Source: Aculops lycopersici
Taxonomy: Eukaryota > Arthropoda > Arachnida > Trombidiformes > Eriophyidae
DNA: 64,000 bases
Reading direction: 5' to 3'
Assembly (NCBI GenBank): GCA_015350385.1
Contig: WNKI01000004.1
Location: forward strand, 747,912 to 811,911
This document shows, piece by piece, positions 1 to 9,350 of the stretch. Numbering within the stretch: position 1 is the first letter of the stretch; every line of letters starts with the position of its first letter. Made by a program: the position numbers and the translations under genes. The notes beneath the pieces were generated by a model that was given only the letters and a program-made list of their open reading frames with translations, was not told the DNA's origin and searched no databases.

Positions 1-270
1 ATAAAGCTGCGGCGCAACTGCCTCAACCTCAATCTTCTTGCTCTGGTCTCAAACAACTGAGCAGCGGCGCAGGCGGCCACTTCCCTTCTTTCCTGCAAGT
101 CAATCAATTTTAGTGGCGCTTCGAGGCAAAGAGACGAGAAGAAGAAGAAGAGGAGGATCAGGATTAAGTTTGAACAAAGAGAGCAGAGAGATGAGAAAAA
201 ATAGCGAGCCGAGCAAGTAGAAGAAATCTTTAGCAACCAAAGATAAATTGGTAACCTATTGGTTAGTATT
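1..270 (+). other. Presumed 5' leader of the LMO-like gene
   Basis: No protein-coding gene is supported here. The sequence is AG-rich and leads into the LMO-like reading frame. An in-frame TAA at 244-246 closes that frame upstream, so the first in-frame ATG is at 271. It may be 5' UTR or the end of an upstream intron; the sequence does not decide. Confidence 0.4.
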
Positions 271-1914
271 ATGCTTGTCGAGTCGTCAATTAGGCGCGCA
301 AACCAGCAACCAGTTGTGCCATCACCACCTCAACAAGCAGTCACAACGACACCACTCACAACAAGTGGCGCCCAAATGAACGCCACCGGCGCCAACTTGC
401 CAATTGTGTGCGAGCTAAGTGAGCATCCAAATCAGATCAGCGTGCAGGTTAATGAAGTGGAAGTCAACGGCAACAACAAGCAAGCATCGGTGAGTTCCAG
501 TGGCAGTGGCGCGATTGGCGGAGCGACAAAAAAGATGGCCAGCAAGAAGAGTAACGGCACCTCGGCAAGCGCAACAAGCAACAACTCAAGCAATAATAAT
601 AATAATAATAATAATAATAATTCGAGCCAACAACAAAAGAGCAACAGTAGCAACAGTAGTGCTGGCTCCAATGTTACAAGTCGAGACTCGATGACAACTA
701 GTCAGCAGGTAGAGGATGGGCCGGTTGTTGCGGCCGGCACTGGTGCTGTTGCTAATGTTAATCTGCAGCAGGAAAATGAGGCAATGACCATTTCAACGTC
801 TACTTCAACTTCAATTACAACAGGCAGCACTAACAACAAGTCGGCCACCAAGACCGCCACGCCCACCTCAACTCCAACCACCACCGCCGCCACCGCCACC
901 GCCACCACAACCACAACGCTGGCGACGGGAGGCGGCCGTAAGCAGAGGCAGCGCGCGAGTCAAGCGGACAAGCGCGCCAGATTGGAACAACAGGCCGCAG
1001 AGATGGCTAAAGCTGGCGAGCAGCAGTTACCGGAAGTGGACGGAGCCTTGACAGAGAAGCAACAGCAGCAGCAGCAGGTGGTGGCGACAACTCCAACAAC
1101 TGTCACTGCGACAAACAAGAGAGCCAATAAGAGAGGCGAAAACAATCAGAGTCAGGCCAATAGCAATAATACAACAAGTAACAACAATAGCAACACTATC
1201 AACCAAAACCAGCAAGCTAATATTTGCGCCGCTTGCCTCAGGCCAATCAAGGAGCGCTACCTGTTGGTTGCTCTGGAGAAGCAATGGCACGAGGATTGTC
1301 TTAAGTGCGCGTGTTGCGATTGTCGATTGGGAGAAGTTGGCTCAAGTTTATTCACGCATTCGGATAAAATTTTATGTCGTCGAGATTTCTTGAGAATATT
1401 TGGGCAACACGGAAACTGTGCCGCTTGCAAGAAGACCATTCCGCCCTATGAGCTGGTAATGCGAGCCGGCAACGAGAATACCTATCACATGGACTGTTTT
1501 GCCTGCCACCAATGCCAATACCGATTCTGTGTCGGAGATCGATTCCATTTATCCCAGTTGCATAATGTTATTTGCGTTGACTGTTTCACGGATAACCAGA
1601 GCTCGAGACAACAATTAGTTACATCTCAGCACCAACACCACCACCAGCAACAGCAGCAGCAACTGCCAATTGATCAACAGCAACAGCAACAGCAAAAGCA
1701 AAGCCAACACCAACAACCACCTGATCCGCACACTCAACTTACGTACTTGATTAGCGCCGACTCCTCGTCCTCAACGATTTCCTCGTTGCATCACGACCAA
1801 CAGCACCTGCAATTGCAACAGAATCAGGACCAGCAACAAAACCCGAGCGCAACAACCACGATGACGACCACGACTCATGAGCTAAGTGATGAGTTAAAAC
1901 AAACGACCAAATAG
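271..1914 (+). CDS. Lmo: LIM-only transcriptional cofactor (LMO/Beadex-like)
   Basis: A 547-residue protein whose recognisable part is two tandem LIM zinc-binding domains near residues 318-442 (nt 1222-1593). LIM1 opens with CAACLRP and carries the CDCRLGEVGS stretch typical of LMO1-3 and Drosophila Beadex; LIM2 runs from CAACKKTIPP through RFCVGDRFHL. LMO proteins are nuclear adaptors without DNA-binding activity that bridge LDB/Chip with bHLH, GATA or LIM-homeodomain factors. The first ~315 residues and the C-terminal tail are low complexity (poly-N from an AAT repeat at about 591-621, poly-Q, Thr/Ser-rich), much longer than the short ends of vertebrate LMOs. The start is the first in-frame ATG after a stop at 244-246; ATG 376 is an alternative. 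The LIM pair is uninterrupted by introns. The family call is firm, the N-terminus is not. Confidence 0.88.
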   Translation: MLVESSIRRANQQPVVPSPPQQAVTTTPLTTSGAQMNATGANLPIVCELSEHPNQISVQVNEVEVNGNNKQASVSSSGSGAIGGATKKMASKKSNGTSASATSNNSSNNNNNNNNNNSSQQQKSNSSNSSAGSNVTSRDSMTTSQQVEDGPVVAAGTGAVANVNLQQENEAMTISTSTSTSITTGSTNNKSATKTATPTSTPTTTAATATATTTTTLATGGGRKQRQRASQADKRARLEQQAAEMAKAGEQQLPEVDGALTEKQQQQQQVVATTPTTVTATNKRANKRGENNQSQANSNNTTSNNNSNTINQNQQANICAACLRPIKERYLLVALEKQWHEDCLKCACCDCRLGEVGSSLFTHSDKILCRRDFLRIFGQHGNCAACKKTIPPYELVMRAGNENTYHMDCFACHQCQYRFCVGDRFHLSQLHNVICVDCFTDNQSSRQQLVTSQHQHHHQQQQQQLPIDQQQQQQQKQSQHQQPPDPHTQLTYLISADSSSSTISSLHHDQQHLQLQQNQDQQQNPSATTTMTTTTHELSDELKQTTK

Positions 1915-1937
1915 CAATAATAATAGTAATATAATAC

Positions 1938-1943
1938 AATAAA
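1938..1943 (+). terminator. Poly(A) signal of the LMO-like gene
   Basis: AATAAA lies 24 bases after the stop codon in an A-rich 3' flank. It is the nearest canonical signal; whether this very short 3' UTR is the one used cannot be told. Confidence 0.4.
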
Positions 1944-3738
1944 CAAACAAACGAACGAACTTAAAGTCGAGACGAAGGAACCTGAAAATGTAAACTTTTT
2001 TCTTTTAATGTCAACGCCAACGACCACACTGGCCTACGAAAACCAGTGGAAAAAGAAACGAGTTGCGCAATTTAACGCATGTCGCGCTAGTTGTACACTT
2101 TGTTTAATTAGACTGAGAGCTTTTTCCCTCCCTTTGCCTCTCGCGTCTCTAGTTACATGCCGGCCAAACACAACATCGGAGGTCCCCCAGTTTGCTAGTT
2201 TGCATCTTCACGTTTGATGACAATCTACAGAGAGGAAACACGAGCCTTAAAGGGCACTGACTGGCTGGCTGACTTTCGCTGGCACGGCAAGTGGCCGGCG
2301 CCAGAGTGAATAGGACTAAAAAGAGCAAAAAAGAGAGGCAGAGCTAAAGAGCACAAGTTCGTGTATCAATTTGTTCAATTGAGTTTGGCCATTTTGTCAA
2401 GTGGTCGTTGCAGTCTTCTAGTGATGCGCTGCTTTAGCTTGTGGCGGAGGGTCGCATCCGGTCGTTAGTCGCGCGTGTTGAGTTGCGCTTTGTTATGGCA
2501 GAGTTTAGTAAAATTACGTAGAGTTGGTTTTTGGTCGTAGCCTCCAGCTTTTAGACTGAAGAGGGAGCGAGAAACACAATGGCCGCCGCTCGTCGTGGTA
2601 GCCGTTCCACATCAACCGGAAGTTGGAAGGACCGAATCACACTCGCAAACGAAAGAATGAATGAATGAACGAACGAACGAACGAACGAACGAATAAGCGA
2701 ATGAATGAGCCAAGTCGCTCGGGACACTCGCTCGCCTACCCGACTGCTCACTTGCTGGCGGGCGAGAGGGAGGCCGAGCGAACACATATAAATATCACAT
2801 TAAATATATTAAAACATTAATGATGATTAAATAGAATTTCGTCGCCGTCGCCAAGTTTAACGCGCGCTGGGCGCGTATGTAGCCGCTAGGTGCCCCATAG
2901 GTTTGCATCGTCTTGTGTGCTTTAGGGCTTCGTTTAGCTGAGGCGGCGGCGCTAGATACCTCCCGTTTTCCTTTCTATCCACGCCAACCGAGTAGCGCCG
3001 TCTTCGTTGCCATCGCCGTCGCGTGGCGTCAATTGGCCTAATGAGTTGGCGGCGGCAGCGACAATACTAGTCGCGGCTCATTGTTGTTGATTTTATTACC
3101 ATTACCATTCAAAGTGAACAGTCTGCGGCAGTCCATTAAAATGGGCGTTCCCTGAGCTGAAAGCGCGTGTCGCCGACACTCTTATGCAATCGAGTGGCAG
3201 AATTCGCCACTCCACTTTCTTGGAGCTTGAAACAGTCGCAACTAGACTGATTCAATGGCACACAACGACGACAACCACTTACACAATGTAGCAGCAGCAC
3301 GAGGCGGCCGTCATTTGCTTTGGTAGCTATGTAGCTTTCGGTTATGTTCTTTCTCCTCTGCTCGCTTATCGCAATGTGCATGCTCTTTTTGTTGCATCGC
3401 GGATCAATTGGATTGGATTCGAGTGTATTGTTTTTCCCTCTATCCTCTAAACTAAAACCAAACCCTAGAAAGTGGCAGAAGCTCAAAGAGGCAAACCCGA
3501 CCAACAACATGACCCAAATTGAATTTATTCTCGCCCATCCAACACAACAACGAGCAGTCGATTGTCCTTACTTTCCAATGGTAATGCTTAGTCTTGTCTT
3601 GTGTCTGATCTTGTCGACAACGACCACGACGATTTGGTCACATCCAATTGGCGCAACTCACTGGCCACCGGACCACAGGAGCAAAAGTGAGAGGCCAAAT
3701 GCCAATTGATGTCAGTAGTGAGGCTCGAGTTTCCCTTT
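1944..3738. other. Intergenic region between the LMO-like gene and the copia element
   Basis: I see no supported gene. The DNA is GC-rich around 2400-3100, with many CGCC/GGCG words, and contains a GAAC/GAAT tetranucleotide repeat. Short open frames here have no recognisable domain. It may hold LMO 3' UTR and regulatory DNA. Confidence 0.5.
2655..2708. repeat. GAAT/GAAC tetranucleotide microsatellite
   Basis: Imperfect tandem GAAT and GAAC units, about 13 copies, visible directly. Confidence 0.9.
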
Positions 3739-3743
3739 AGTCA
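3739..3743 (+). repeat. Left target-site duplication of the copia element (AGTCA)
   Basis: AGTCA immediately precedes the 5' LTR and recurs at 9429-9433 immediately after the 3' LTR. Five bases is the usual duplication length for Ty1/copia integrases, and it fixes the element's ends. Confidence 0.93.
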
Positions 3744-3940
3744 TGTTAAGCATGCGCACTGTAGATGCGAACCCATTGAGTGCGGCTGCGGGCTTTGTCA
3801 CGCCCATCAGCCTAGTTAGCCAGCTACCCGATGTACCGAACGACTATGTAGAATGCGTGTGATCGCGCGGTATAAAAGCGCACACACAAGACACGAATAA
3901 AGAGAGTCTAAATCTAAGTTTCCAATGTGTAATGTTCATA
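3744..3940 (+). repeat. 5' LTR of the copia element
   Basis: 197 bp, starting TGTTAAGC and ending TGTTCATA. A TATAAAA box (3871-3877) and AATAAA (3896-3901) lie close together, giving a U3 promoter, a short R and a short U5. The end is TA rather than the usual CA; it is set by the flanking AGTCA duplication and by the primer-binding site starting at 3941. Confidence 0.95.
3871..3877 (+). promoter_or_regulatory. TATA box in the 5' LTR
   Basis: TATAAAA within the GC-rich LTR, 25 bases before the AATAAA, in the place expected for the Pol II promoter of an LTR element. It is repeated at 9359-9365 in the 3' LTR. Confidence 0.75.
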
Positions 3941-3951
3941 TGGTAGCAGGG
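3941..3951 (+). promoter_or_regulatory. Primer-binding site of the copia element
   Basis: TGGTAGCAGGG follows the 5' LTR with no spacer. It begins with TGG, complementary to a tRNA CCA end, and the first nine or ten bases match what is expected for the 3' end of initiator methionine tRNA, the usual copia primer. The tRNA match is from general knowledge, not computed. Confidence 0.75.
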
Positions 3952-4051
3952 AAAATAATCCTGAAAAGTATAAGAAAAACATTGGTAATAGTAATTAAGT
4001 CAAGATTTTCGAATCAAAGGGAGGAAAAGAAGTCAATAAGTTGATTCGAAA

Positions 4052-4717
4052 ATGGGAGACAAGCAAGATTACAAGTTATTGAGACTCGACAAGGATAATT
4101 ATGCAGTATGGAAATGGCAGTTTAAGAATATTTTGCGTGCTAAAAAGCTTGAGAAAGTTCTCATTGCTGGCCAAGACAACGCCGAAATGGACGCGCAAGC
4201 TCTAGCTCTACTAGGTTCTGCGCTTAACGAAGAGAACATGCTCAAGATCATCAATTGTGAAACGTTCACCGATGCTTGGAAGTCGATTGAAGTTTGTTTT
4301 GAAAACAAGACGACCTACGAACCTCAAAATTTGTTTCGTCGTCTCAATGCGTTCAAAATCAACTCCGCTAGTGAAGTAAGCCAAGGTATCAGCGAACTCA
4401 AAGGTATAGTAGCGCAACTCAAGAATTTGAATGAAAACGTGTCGGACAACAACCTGATAGGAGCAATCTTGTCAGCTTTACCGAGCTCGTTCGATATTTT
4501 TGTGACAGTTTGGAAGAACTCGGCTGACCAAGACCTCGATAGCCTCGTGGCCAAAGTCATTGCTGAGGCAACGGACCAAATTTCTAAGGAATCGGTTGAT
4601 ACGAAGGCGCTCGCTGCAAGGAACAATCAAAAGCGAGGCAACAATAATGGCAACCGTACAAACGTGGATAAGGACCAATGTCGCTACTGCAAAGTGTTAG
4701 AGAAATGGGGAAATTAA
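4052..4717 (+). CDS. Copia Gag part of Gag-Pol, broken by the solo LTR
   Basis: Opens with ATG at 4052 and resembles the copia-type Gag polypeptide (UBN2/DUF4219-like, with a W-K-W-Q-F segment near residue 21). Gag packages element RNA into virus-like particles. Towards the C-terminus a basic Asn/Arg-rich stretch leads to the first two cysteines of a CCHC zinc knuckle (CRYC, near 4680-4689). The frame then enters the solo LTR at 4695 and stops at 4717, so the last eight codons are not Gag. The knuckle's His and last Cys are found after the insertion, at about 5670-5690. The insertion therefore separates Gag from Pol and destroys the knuckle in this copy. Confidence 0.9.
   Translation: MGDKQDYKLLRLDKDNYAVWKWQFKNILRAKKLEKVLIAGQDNAEMDAQALALLGSALNEENMLKIINCETFTDAWKSIEVCFENKTTYEPQNLFRRLNAFKINSASEVSQGISELKGIVAQLKNLNENVSDNNLIGAILSALPSSFDIFVTVWKNSADQDLDSLVAKVIAEATDQISKESVDTKALAARNNQKRGNNNGNRTNVDKDQCRYCKVLEKWGN
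4690..4694 (+). repeat. Left target-site duplication of the solo LTR (CAAAG)
   Basis: CAAAG precedes the TGTTAG start of the inserted LTR and recurs directly at 5657-5661 after its CAACA end. This perfect five-base duplication fixes both insertion ends. Confidence 0.9.
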
Positions 4718-5656
4718 GTTTGACGCGGAGGCGGAGAATCTTTTTCGTGTTGCTTCTACAAATTCGAGAATACAACTAACTTTATTTTCGGTTAGTTACA
4801 TGGTTTTATACTGATTTAGTTTACATTGATTTATGTTGCGCGACGCTGCGCTGACACGCCCAATTTTGGGTCGAAGACGATTCTTCGATTTTTGTACTGT
4901 TTTGAGTTGCCAGACTGCCTAAAATTCTGGTCTCTGTGAGATTTTCTGGGTCCGAGAGTCCTCTGGTCGTCCTTTAGTCCAGATGGCCGAGGTCATTGCC
5001 TCATGTTGCGCCTGCCGAAGCCGCAACAAGAGGCTTCCTTTGTTCCAAATGATCCTGGTGAAACAGTTTGGGCTCTTCCATCTGTTGCGCCCTGCTTTCC
5101 TTTGTTTGATGTGGCTGCCAGTTGCTCGCTAATGTTAGCGTACTGGTCACATCGTTGGTTAGTTGCGCTTGCAGCAGCGCGCCAGTAGATTAGTTAACAG
5201 TGAGTGATTTAGCGTTGCCGCTGATCACTGTTAGTTGCGCGCCCATAGGAGTGTGGGCACACAAGTTAGTCCGCTGGCGCCGCGCTGTCTGACAGCATCG
5301 GCACCTTTACGAGATTCGCTAGTTGGATAGGCTGCCTCTGTCAGATCTCGTTCATATTTAGACCTCAGCTGCTCGATAGCTTGGCTTGTCAGTTGGCCTT
5401 GGTCCGGTGTGATTCCAATCACAAATGCCCAAGATATCATAATTATTTGGCGCTAGCTATGTGGCGATCAACGCCGCTCAATGCCATTCAACGCAGCTCA
5501 CTGTGTGTGTGGACACCAGTGCTCGCTGCTAAACTACGCTAGCGCCTACACGCGCCTACGCGCGCCCATACGCGCCCATACGCGCCCATCCTCGCCCATC
5601 CTCGCCCATCCTCGCCAATGAGAGTTGGGTTAGTTGCTGCAGGACTCCAGTCAACA
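4695..5656. mobile_element. Solo LTR of an unrelated LTR retrotransposon, nested in copia gag
   Basis: 962 bp starting TGTTAGAG and ending CAGTCAACA (TG...CA ends with a TGTT/AACA inverted repeat), flanked by CAAAG duplications. It contains no gag or pol coding sequence, so it is best read as a solo LTR left by LTR-LTR recombination. A five-base duplication and a TGTT...AACA LTR fit BEL/Pao or gypsy families; I cannot choose. It carries a 10-bp-period tandem array near its right end (5541-5620). Orientation is unknown. A non-coding element with LTR-like ends is an alternative. Confidence 0.85.
5541..5620. repeat. 10-bp tandem repeat inside the solo LTR
   Basis: About eight consecutive 10-base units, from variants of CGCGCCTACG through CGCGCCCATA to CTCGCCCATC, in exact register at 5541, 5551, 5561 and so on to 5611. 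The gradual change across the array points to local duplication. Confidence 0.9.
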
Positions 5657-8600
5657 CAAAGAAAAAGGACACTGGATTAAGGATTGCAAGAAGCTAAAGG
5701 GGCCCTACAACCCAAACCACAATAAGAACAAGGACAACAATGACAACAACAAGAATAACAAGAAAGAAAATGACAGAGATGGAAACGAAGATTTCGCATT
5801 TCTAACCAAGGTAAGCCAAGTCAAACTCCCGGATGATTTATGGGTCGCTGATAGTGGATGCACTTATCATATGACGCCATACAAATGGTTGTTTTCGAGC
5901 TTCAGCAGCTCAAACAAAATCGGGACAATCCAACTGGCAGATGAAAGTTTAAGTTTGAAGGTCGAAGGACAAGGCGAGATAACCACTGAGCAAGGTAAGA
6001 TGAAAAATGTTTTGTATGTGCCAGGTTTATCACAGAACCTGTTTTCGATATCATCGGCATCAATCAATGGTTTGACGCATTATGGAGACAAGGATAAAAT
6101 CAAGTTTTATCACAAGGATAAGGAGATTTTCGTTGCTCATCTTAAGAACAAGTTATATCTCATTAAGCTTACGCCATTAAACCCGTTGTCAGCTCAAGTC
6201 AAGTCGGCAACTCTGAATGAATGGCACTCAAGATTCAATCACGTTTCGCAAGATGCGATTAAGATTATGAAAAAGAATAATGTAGTGGATGGATTGGATC
6301 TCGTGACCAAAAAGGATGACAAATGTCAAGAATGTTCACTTAATAAGTGTACCCGAGTTCACCACCCATTGAAGTCAACGCCAAAAGCTGTCAAAGCAGG
6401 ATCTGTCTTGCATATTGACACATCAGGAAAGTCAAATGTTATGAGCTTAGGAGGATCACAATACTTTGTGCTCTGTAAGGACGAGGCGTCTAGCTACCGC
6501 CTAAATGCTTTTGTGACCACGAAGGACCAGATACCGAACGTAGTAAAGGAGTTCATTTCACGTGCTGAACTTGAGACTGGCAACCCAGTGCTCAAAATGG
6601 TCACGGACAATGGTACAGAATTTGTGAATAATGACTTGAAAGGATTTCTCAAATCCCGAGGCATCATTCACGAAAATTCGGCACCTTATGTCGCGCAACA
6701 AAATGGATTTATAGAACGCGAAATGAGGACTCATAAGGAAGCTGCTAAAACTATGTTGACCAACTCAAAACTGGACAAAAATTTATGGGCAGAAGCAGTG
6801 AATTGTGCTACGTACACATTGAATCGGGTGGTCAACCAAGCGAACCAAAATGCAACCCCATACGAGCTTTGGTTCGGCACCAAGCCAAATGTTAAGAATT
6901 TGAGATGTTTTGGTGAGCTTGCTGTCATTAAGAAGCAAGACTCTCAAGTCAAAGGATCATGGGATGAACGTGGAACCAAGGCAATCTTCGTTGGTTACAC
7001 AGATAAGTTTAACACTTACAGGTTTTCAGTGAATGGCAAAATTACCATTGCATGTGATGCATCATTTGTTAATGTGATGCACAATGAAGAGCCAATCGTG
7101 GAACGCGAAGAAAGTGAAAGCTTATGGATCAATGGTAACCCAATTGATTACATGATTGTGAACGATGATGCACCTCGAGGGGGTGACGTAAATGAATCTT
7201 ATGAATCCGCAGGAATCGATCAAAACGAATTGTTTCAAAACAATAATATTTCAATGTCAATGGATCCATTCGGTAGCCCAGTTGGTGCATTTGGTAGCCC
7301 AATGCATTCGACACCCAATACGACAATCGAAGAACCGATGCCTATGCAAGCGCCTGCAGCACAAGGACAACCAATACCAGAACCAAGTCGACGTGAACAA
7401 GTGGCTCTACCGGAGGTACCTGCATCTCTTCAAAGGCCAGCTGAAAGCCAATGCACTACTCGAAGGATCAATCCGTACTTCAATACTGATGTGGATCATG
7501 GATTTACAATAAATCAAGGATCAAAGGAGGAACGCTTTAGGTTGAGTGATTTGGAGTTCAGACCAAATGCCAACAACTGGATAAACTTGAGAACTGGCAG
7601 GTTTATCGCCAAGGATCAAGTCAGATTGATCAAAGAATCAGTCGATCTTCAAAACAGACGGGCTAATGTAGCCAAAGCATTGAATACAAAACAGGAAATC
7701 GAGATACCCAAAAGTTACGAAGAAGCAACTCGTTCATTTCATCATCAAGGGTGGAAAGGAGCTATGGATGACGAAATGAAGTCGCTTAAGGAGAACCAAG
7801 GTTACGAAGTGATCCCAAGAGATCAAGTGAATAAGAAAATCGTCAGCTCAAGATGGGTTTTTGTCGTCAAGTACAAGCAAAACGGAGAGATTGACAAGTT
7901 CAAGGCTCGCGTTGTTGCTCGAGGTTTTAGCCAAGTTTATGGAGAAGATTACGAAGCAACTTATTGCCCTGTTGTCCAGGTTATGACAACCAGGTTTATG
8001 TTAAGCTTCGCAGCTAAGAACAGAATGAGGATTCGGCAGTTCGACGTGAAAACTGCGTTTCTAAACGGCGATCTAAAGGAAGAAATTTTTATGGAGCCTC
8101 CTGAAGGCTATGGTAAACAAGGTGAAGTATGGAAACTCAAACGATCTTTATATGGACTCAAGCAGTCACCAAGGATGTGGAATGAAAAGTTCACCTCATT
8201 TATGACAAGTTTGGGCTTCACCATGAGCAACTATGATAATAGTGTGTTCTACAAACTGCAACCATTCGTAATTCTGATCATTTACGTTGATGATGGATTG
8301 ATCTTTGCGTACGATGACTTAGAAATCAGCCAAATGATGAAGAAACTACAGAATCAATTCGAGATACGAGAGTTAGAAGTCAATGTTTACCGTGGACTCG
8401 AGATTGAGATGCAAGAAGATGGGATACTGATTCATCAGTCAGGTCAGGTTAGGAAGATTCTGGCAACCTTTAATATGACTGAGGCAAAACCAGCCAAGAA
8501 TCCAATCGTCAAACTCGACAAGTCCAATGATGAGCCACTAAGGCCAAATGTCCCATATAGGTCGGCAATTGGCATGCTACAATATCTGTCTGACTCAACC

Positions 8601-9350
8601 CGTCCGGATATTTCGTTTGCCGTCAACAAGTTGGCTCGTAAAATGGCTAATCCAACAGAATCAGATTGGACGTTAGTCAAGCACTTATTGCGTTATCTTT
8701 GTGGTAACCCAAATATGGGAATCAAGTTTCGTTGTGGAGGCAACACGAAATTAGTCTGCTACAGTGATAGCGATTTCGCTGGAGATCCGAAGAGCGCGAG
8801 ATCAACAACTGGATTTGTAATTATGTTTAACGACGCACCAATTCACTGGAAGTCGCAGTTGCAACGTCACGTTACTGTCTCGTCAACTGAAGCAGAAGTC
8901 GTAGCGCTGTGCTCGCTCTCGAAAGTTCTATCATGGATCCGCCGCATGGCAATTGAACTGCACATCATAAATGATGAGCCAGCTGTTATCAGATGCGATA
9001 ACAAAAGTGCACTTATGATCGCGGAATCGGAGCGACTGGCAGGGCGAACCCGTCATCTCAGAGCTCAATATGCGTACGTTTATGAACAAGTTGAATATGA
9101 TGAGCTTGTGTTACAACATGTGAAGTCGGAGTATAATCTAGCAGATCTACTCACCAAAATGGTACAAACAGGTTTGTTTGTCAATAATCGTAATGCTATG
9201 TTACAACAAGTGGATTCGCATCAGGGGGTGATGTTAAGCATGCGCACTGTAGATGCGAACCCATTGAGTGCGGCTGCGGGCTTTGTCACGCCCATCAGCC
9301 TAGTTAGCCAGCTACCCGATGTACCGAACGACTATGTAGAATGCGTGTGA
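5634..9350 (+). CDS. Copia Pol part of Gag-Pol: protease, integrase, reverse transcriptase, RNase H
   Basis: The open frame covers 5634-9350, but 5634-5656 belong to the solo LTR; element coding resumes at 5657 and has no start codon of its own. In order: second half of the Gag zinc knuckle (~5670); aspartic protease with the DSG motif (Asp codon 5850-5852); an HHCC pre-integrase finger (~6220-6335); integrase core with a D-D-35-E triad (Asp 6417, Asp 6606, Glu 6714); a Ser/Pro-rich linker; reverse transcriptase with YVDD (8283-8294); RNase H with the YSDSDFAG and SSTEAE motifs (~8760-8900). All catalytic residues I looked for are present. The frame crosses the polypurine tract and ends 119 bases into the 3' LTR at TGA 9348-9350. 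Confidence 0.95.
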   Translation: MLQDSSQHKEKGHWIKDCKKLKGPYNPNHNKNKDNNDNNKNNKKENDRDGNEDFAFLTKVSQVKLPDDLWVADSGCTYHMTPYKWLFSSFSSSNKIGTIQLADESLSLKVEGQGEITTEQGKMKNVLYVPGLSQNLFSISSASINGLTHYGDKDKIKFYHKDKEIFVAHLKNKLYLIKLTPLNPLSAQVKSATLNEWHSRFNHVSQDAIKIMKKNNVVDGLDLVTKKDDKCQECSLNKCTRVHHPLKSTPKAVKAGSVLHIDTSGKSNVMSLGGSQYFVLCKDEASSYRLNAFVTTKDQIPNVVKEFISRAELETGNPVLKMVTDNGTEFVNNDLKGFLKSRGIIHENSAPYVAQQNGFIEREMRTHKEAAKTMLTNSKLDKNLWAEAVNCATYTLNRVVNQANQNATPYELWFGTKPNVKNLRCFGELAVIKKQDSQVKGSWDERGTKAIFVGYTDKFNTYRFSVNGKITIACDASFVNVMHNEEPIVEREESESLWINGNPIDYMIVNDDAPRGGDVNESYESAGIDQNELFQNNNISMSMDPFGSPVGAFGSPMHSTPNTTIEEPMPMQAPAAQGQPIPEPSRREQVALPEVPASLQRPAESQCTTRRINPYFNTDVDHGFTINQGSKEERFRLSDLEFRPNANNWINLRTGRFIAKDQVRLIKESVDLQNRRANVAKALNTKQEIEIPKSYEEATRSFHHQGWKGAMDDEMKSLKENQGYEVIPRDQVNKKIVSSRWVFVVKYKQNGEIDKFKARVVARGFSQVYGEDYEATYCPVVQVMTTRFMLSFAAKNRMRIRQFDVKTAFLNGDLKEEIFMEPPEGYGKQGEVWKLKRSLYGLKQSPRMWNEKFTSFMTSLGFTMSNYDNSVFYKLQPFVILIIYVDDGLIFAYDDLEISQMMKKLQNQFEIRELEVNVYRGLEIEMQEDGILIHQSGQVRKILATFNMTEAKPAKNPIVKLDKSNDEPLRPNVPYRSAIGMLQYLSDSTRPDISFAVNKLARKMANPTESDWTLVKHLLRYLCGNPNMGIKFRCGGNTKLVCYSDSDFAGDPKSARSTTGFVIMFNDAPIHWKSQLQRHVTVSSTEAEVVALCSLSKVLSWIRRMAIELHIINDEPAVIRCDNKSALMIAESERLAGRTRHLRAQYAYVYEQVEYDELVLQHVKSEYNLADLLTKMVQTGLFVNNRNAMLQQVDSHQGVMLSMRTVDANPLSAAAGFVTPISLVSQLPDVPNDYVECV
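5657..5661 (+). repeat. Right target-site duplication of the solo LTR (CAAAG)
   Basis: Second copy of CAAAG, directly after the CAACA end of the solo LTR. After it the copia coding sequence resumes with the rest of the zinc knuckle. Confidence 0.9.
9222..9231 (+). promoter_or_regulatory. Polypurine tract of the copia element
   Basis: CAGGGGGTGA lies directly against the 3' LTR, the expected site for plus-strand priming. It is short and has one T, as is common in copia elements, and it is also read as Pol codons. Confidence 0.65.

Noticed and set aside
38..220. Short plus-strand open frame before the LMO gene
   Set aside because: Arg/Ser-rich, no domain, and its composition follows the AG-rich leader; most likely 5' UTR.
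3136..3709. Overlapping open frames of 121-124 codons on both strands left of the copia element
   Set aside because: They overlap each other, lack domains or signals, and one has a chance hydrophobic start. No splice or promoter support.
5541..5620. CRISPR-like array
   Set aside because: The units are contiguous 10-mers without spacers, inside an LTR of a eukaryotic genome: a simple tandem repeat.
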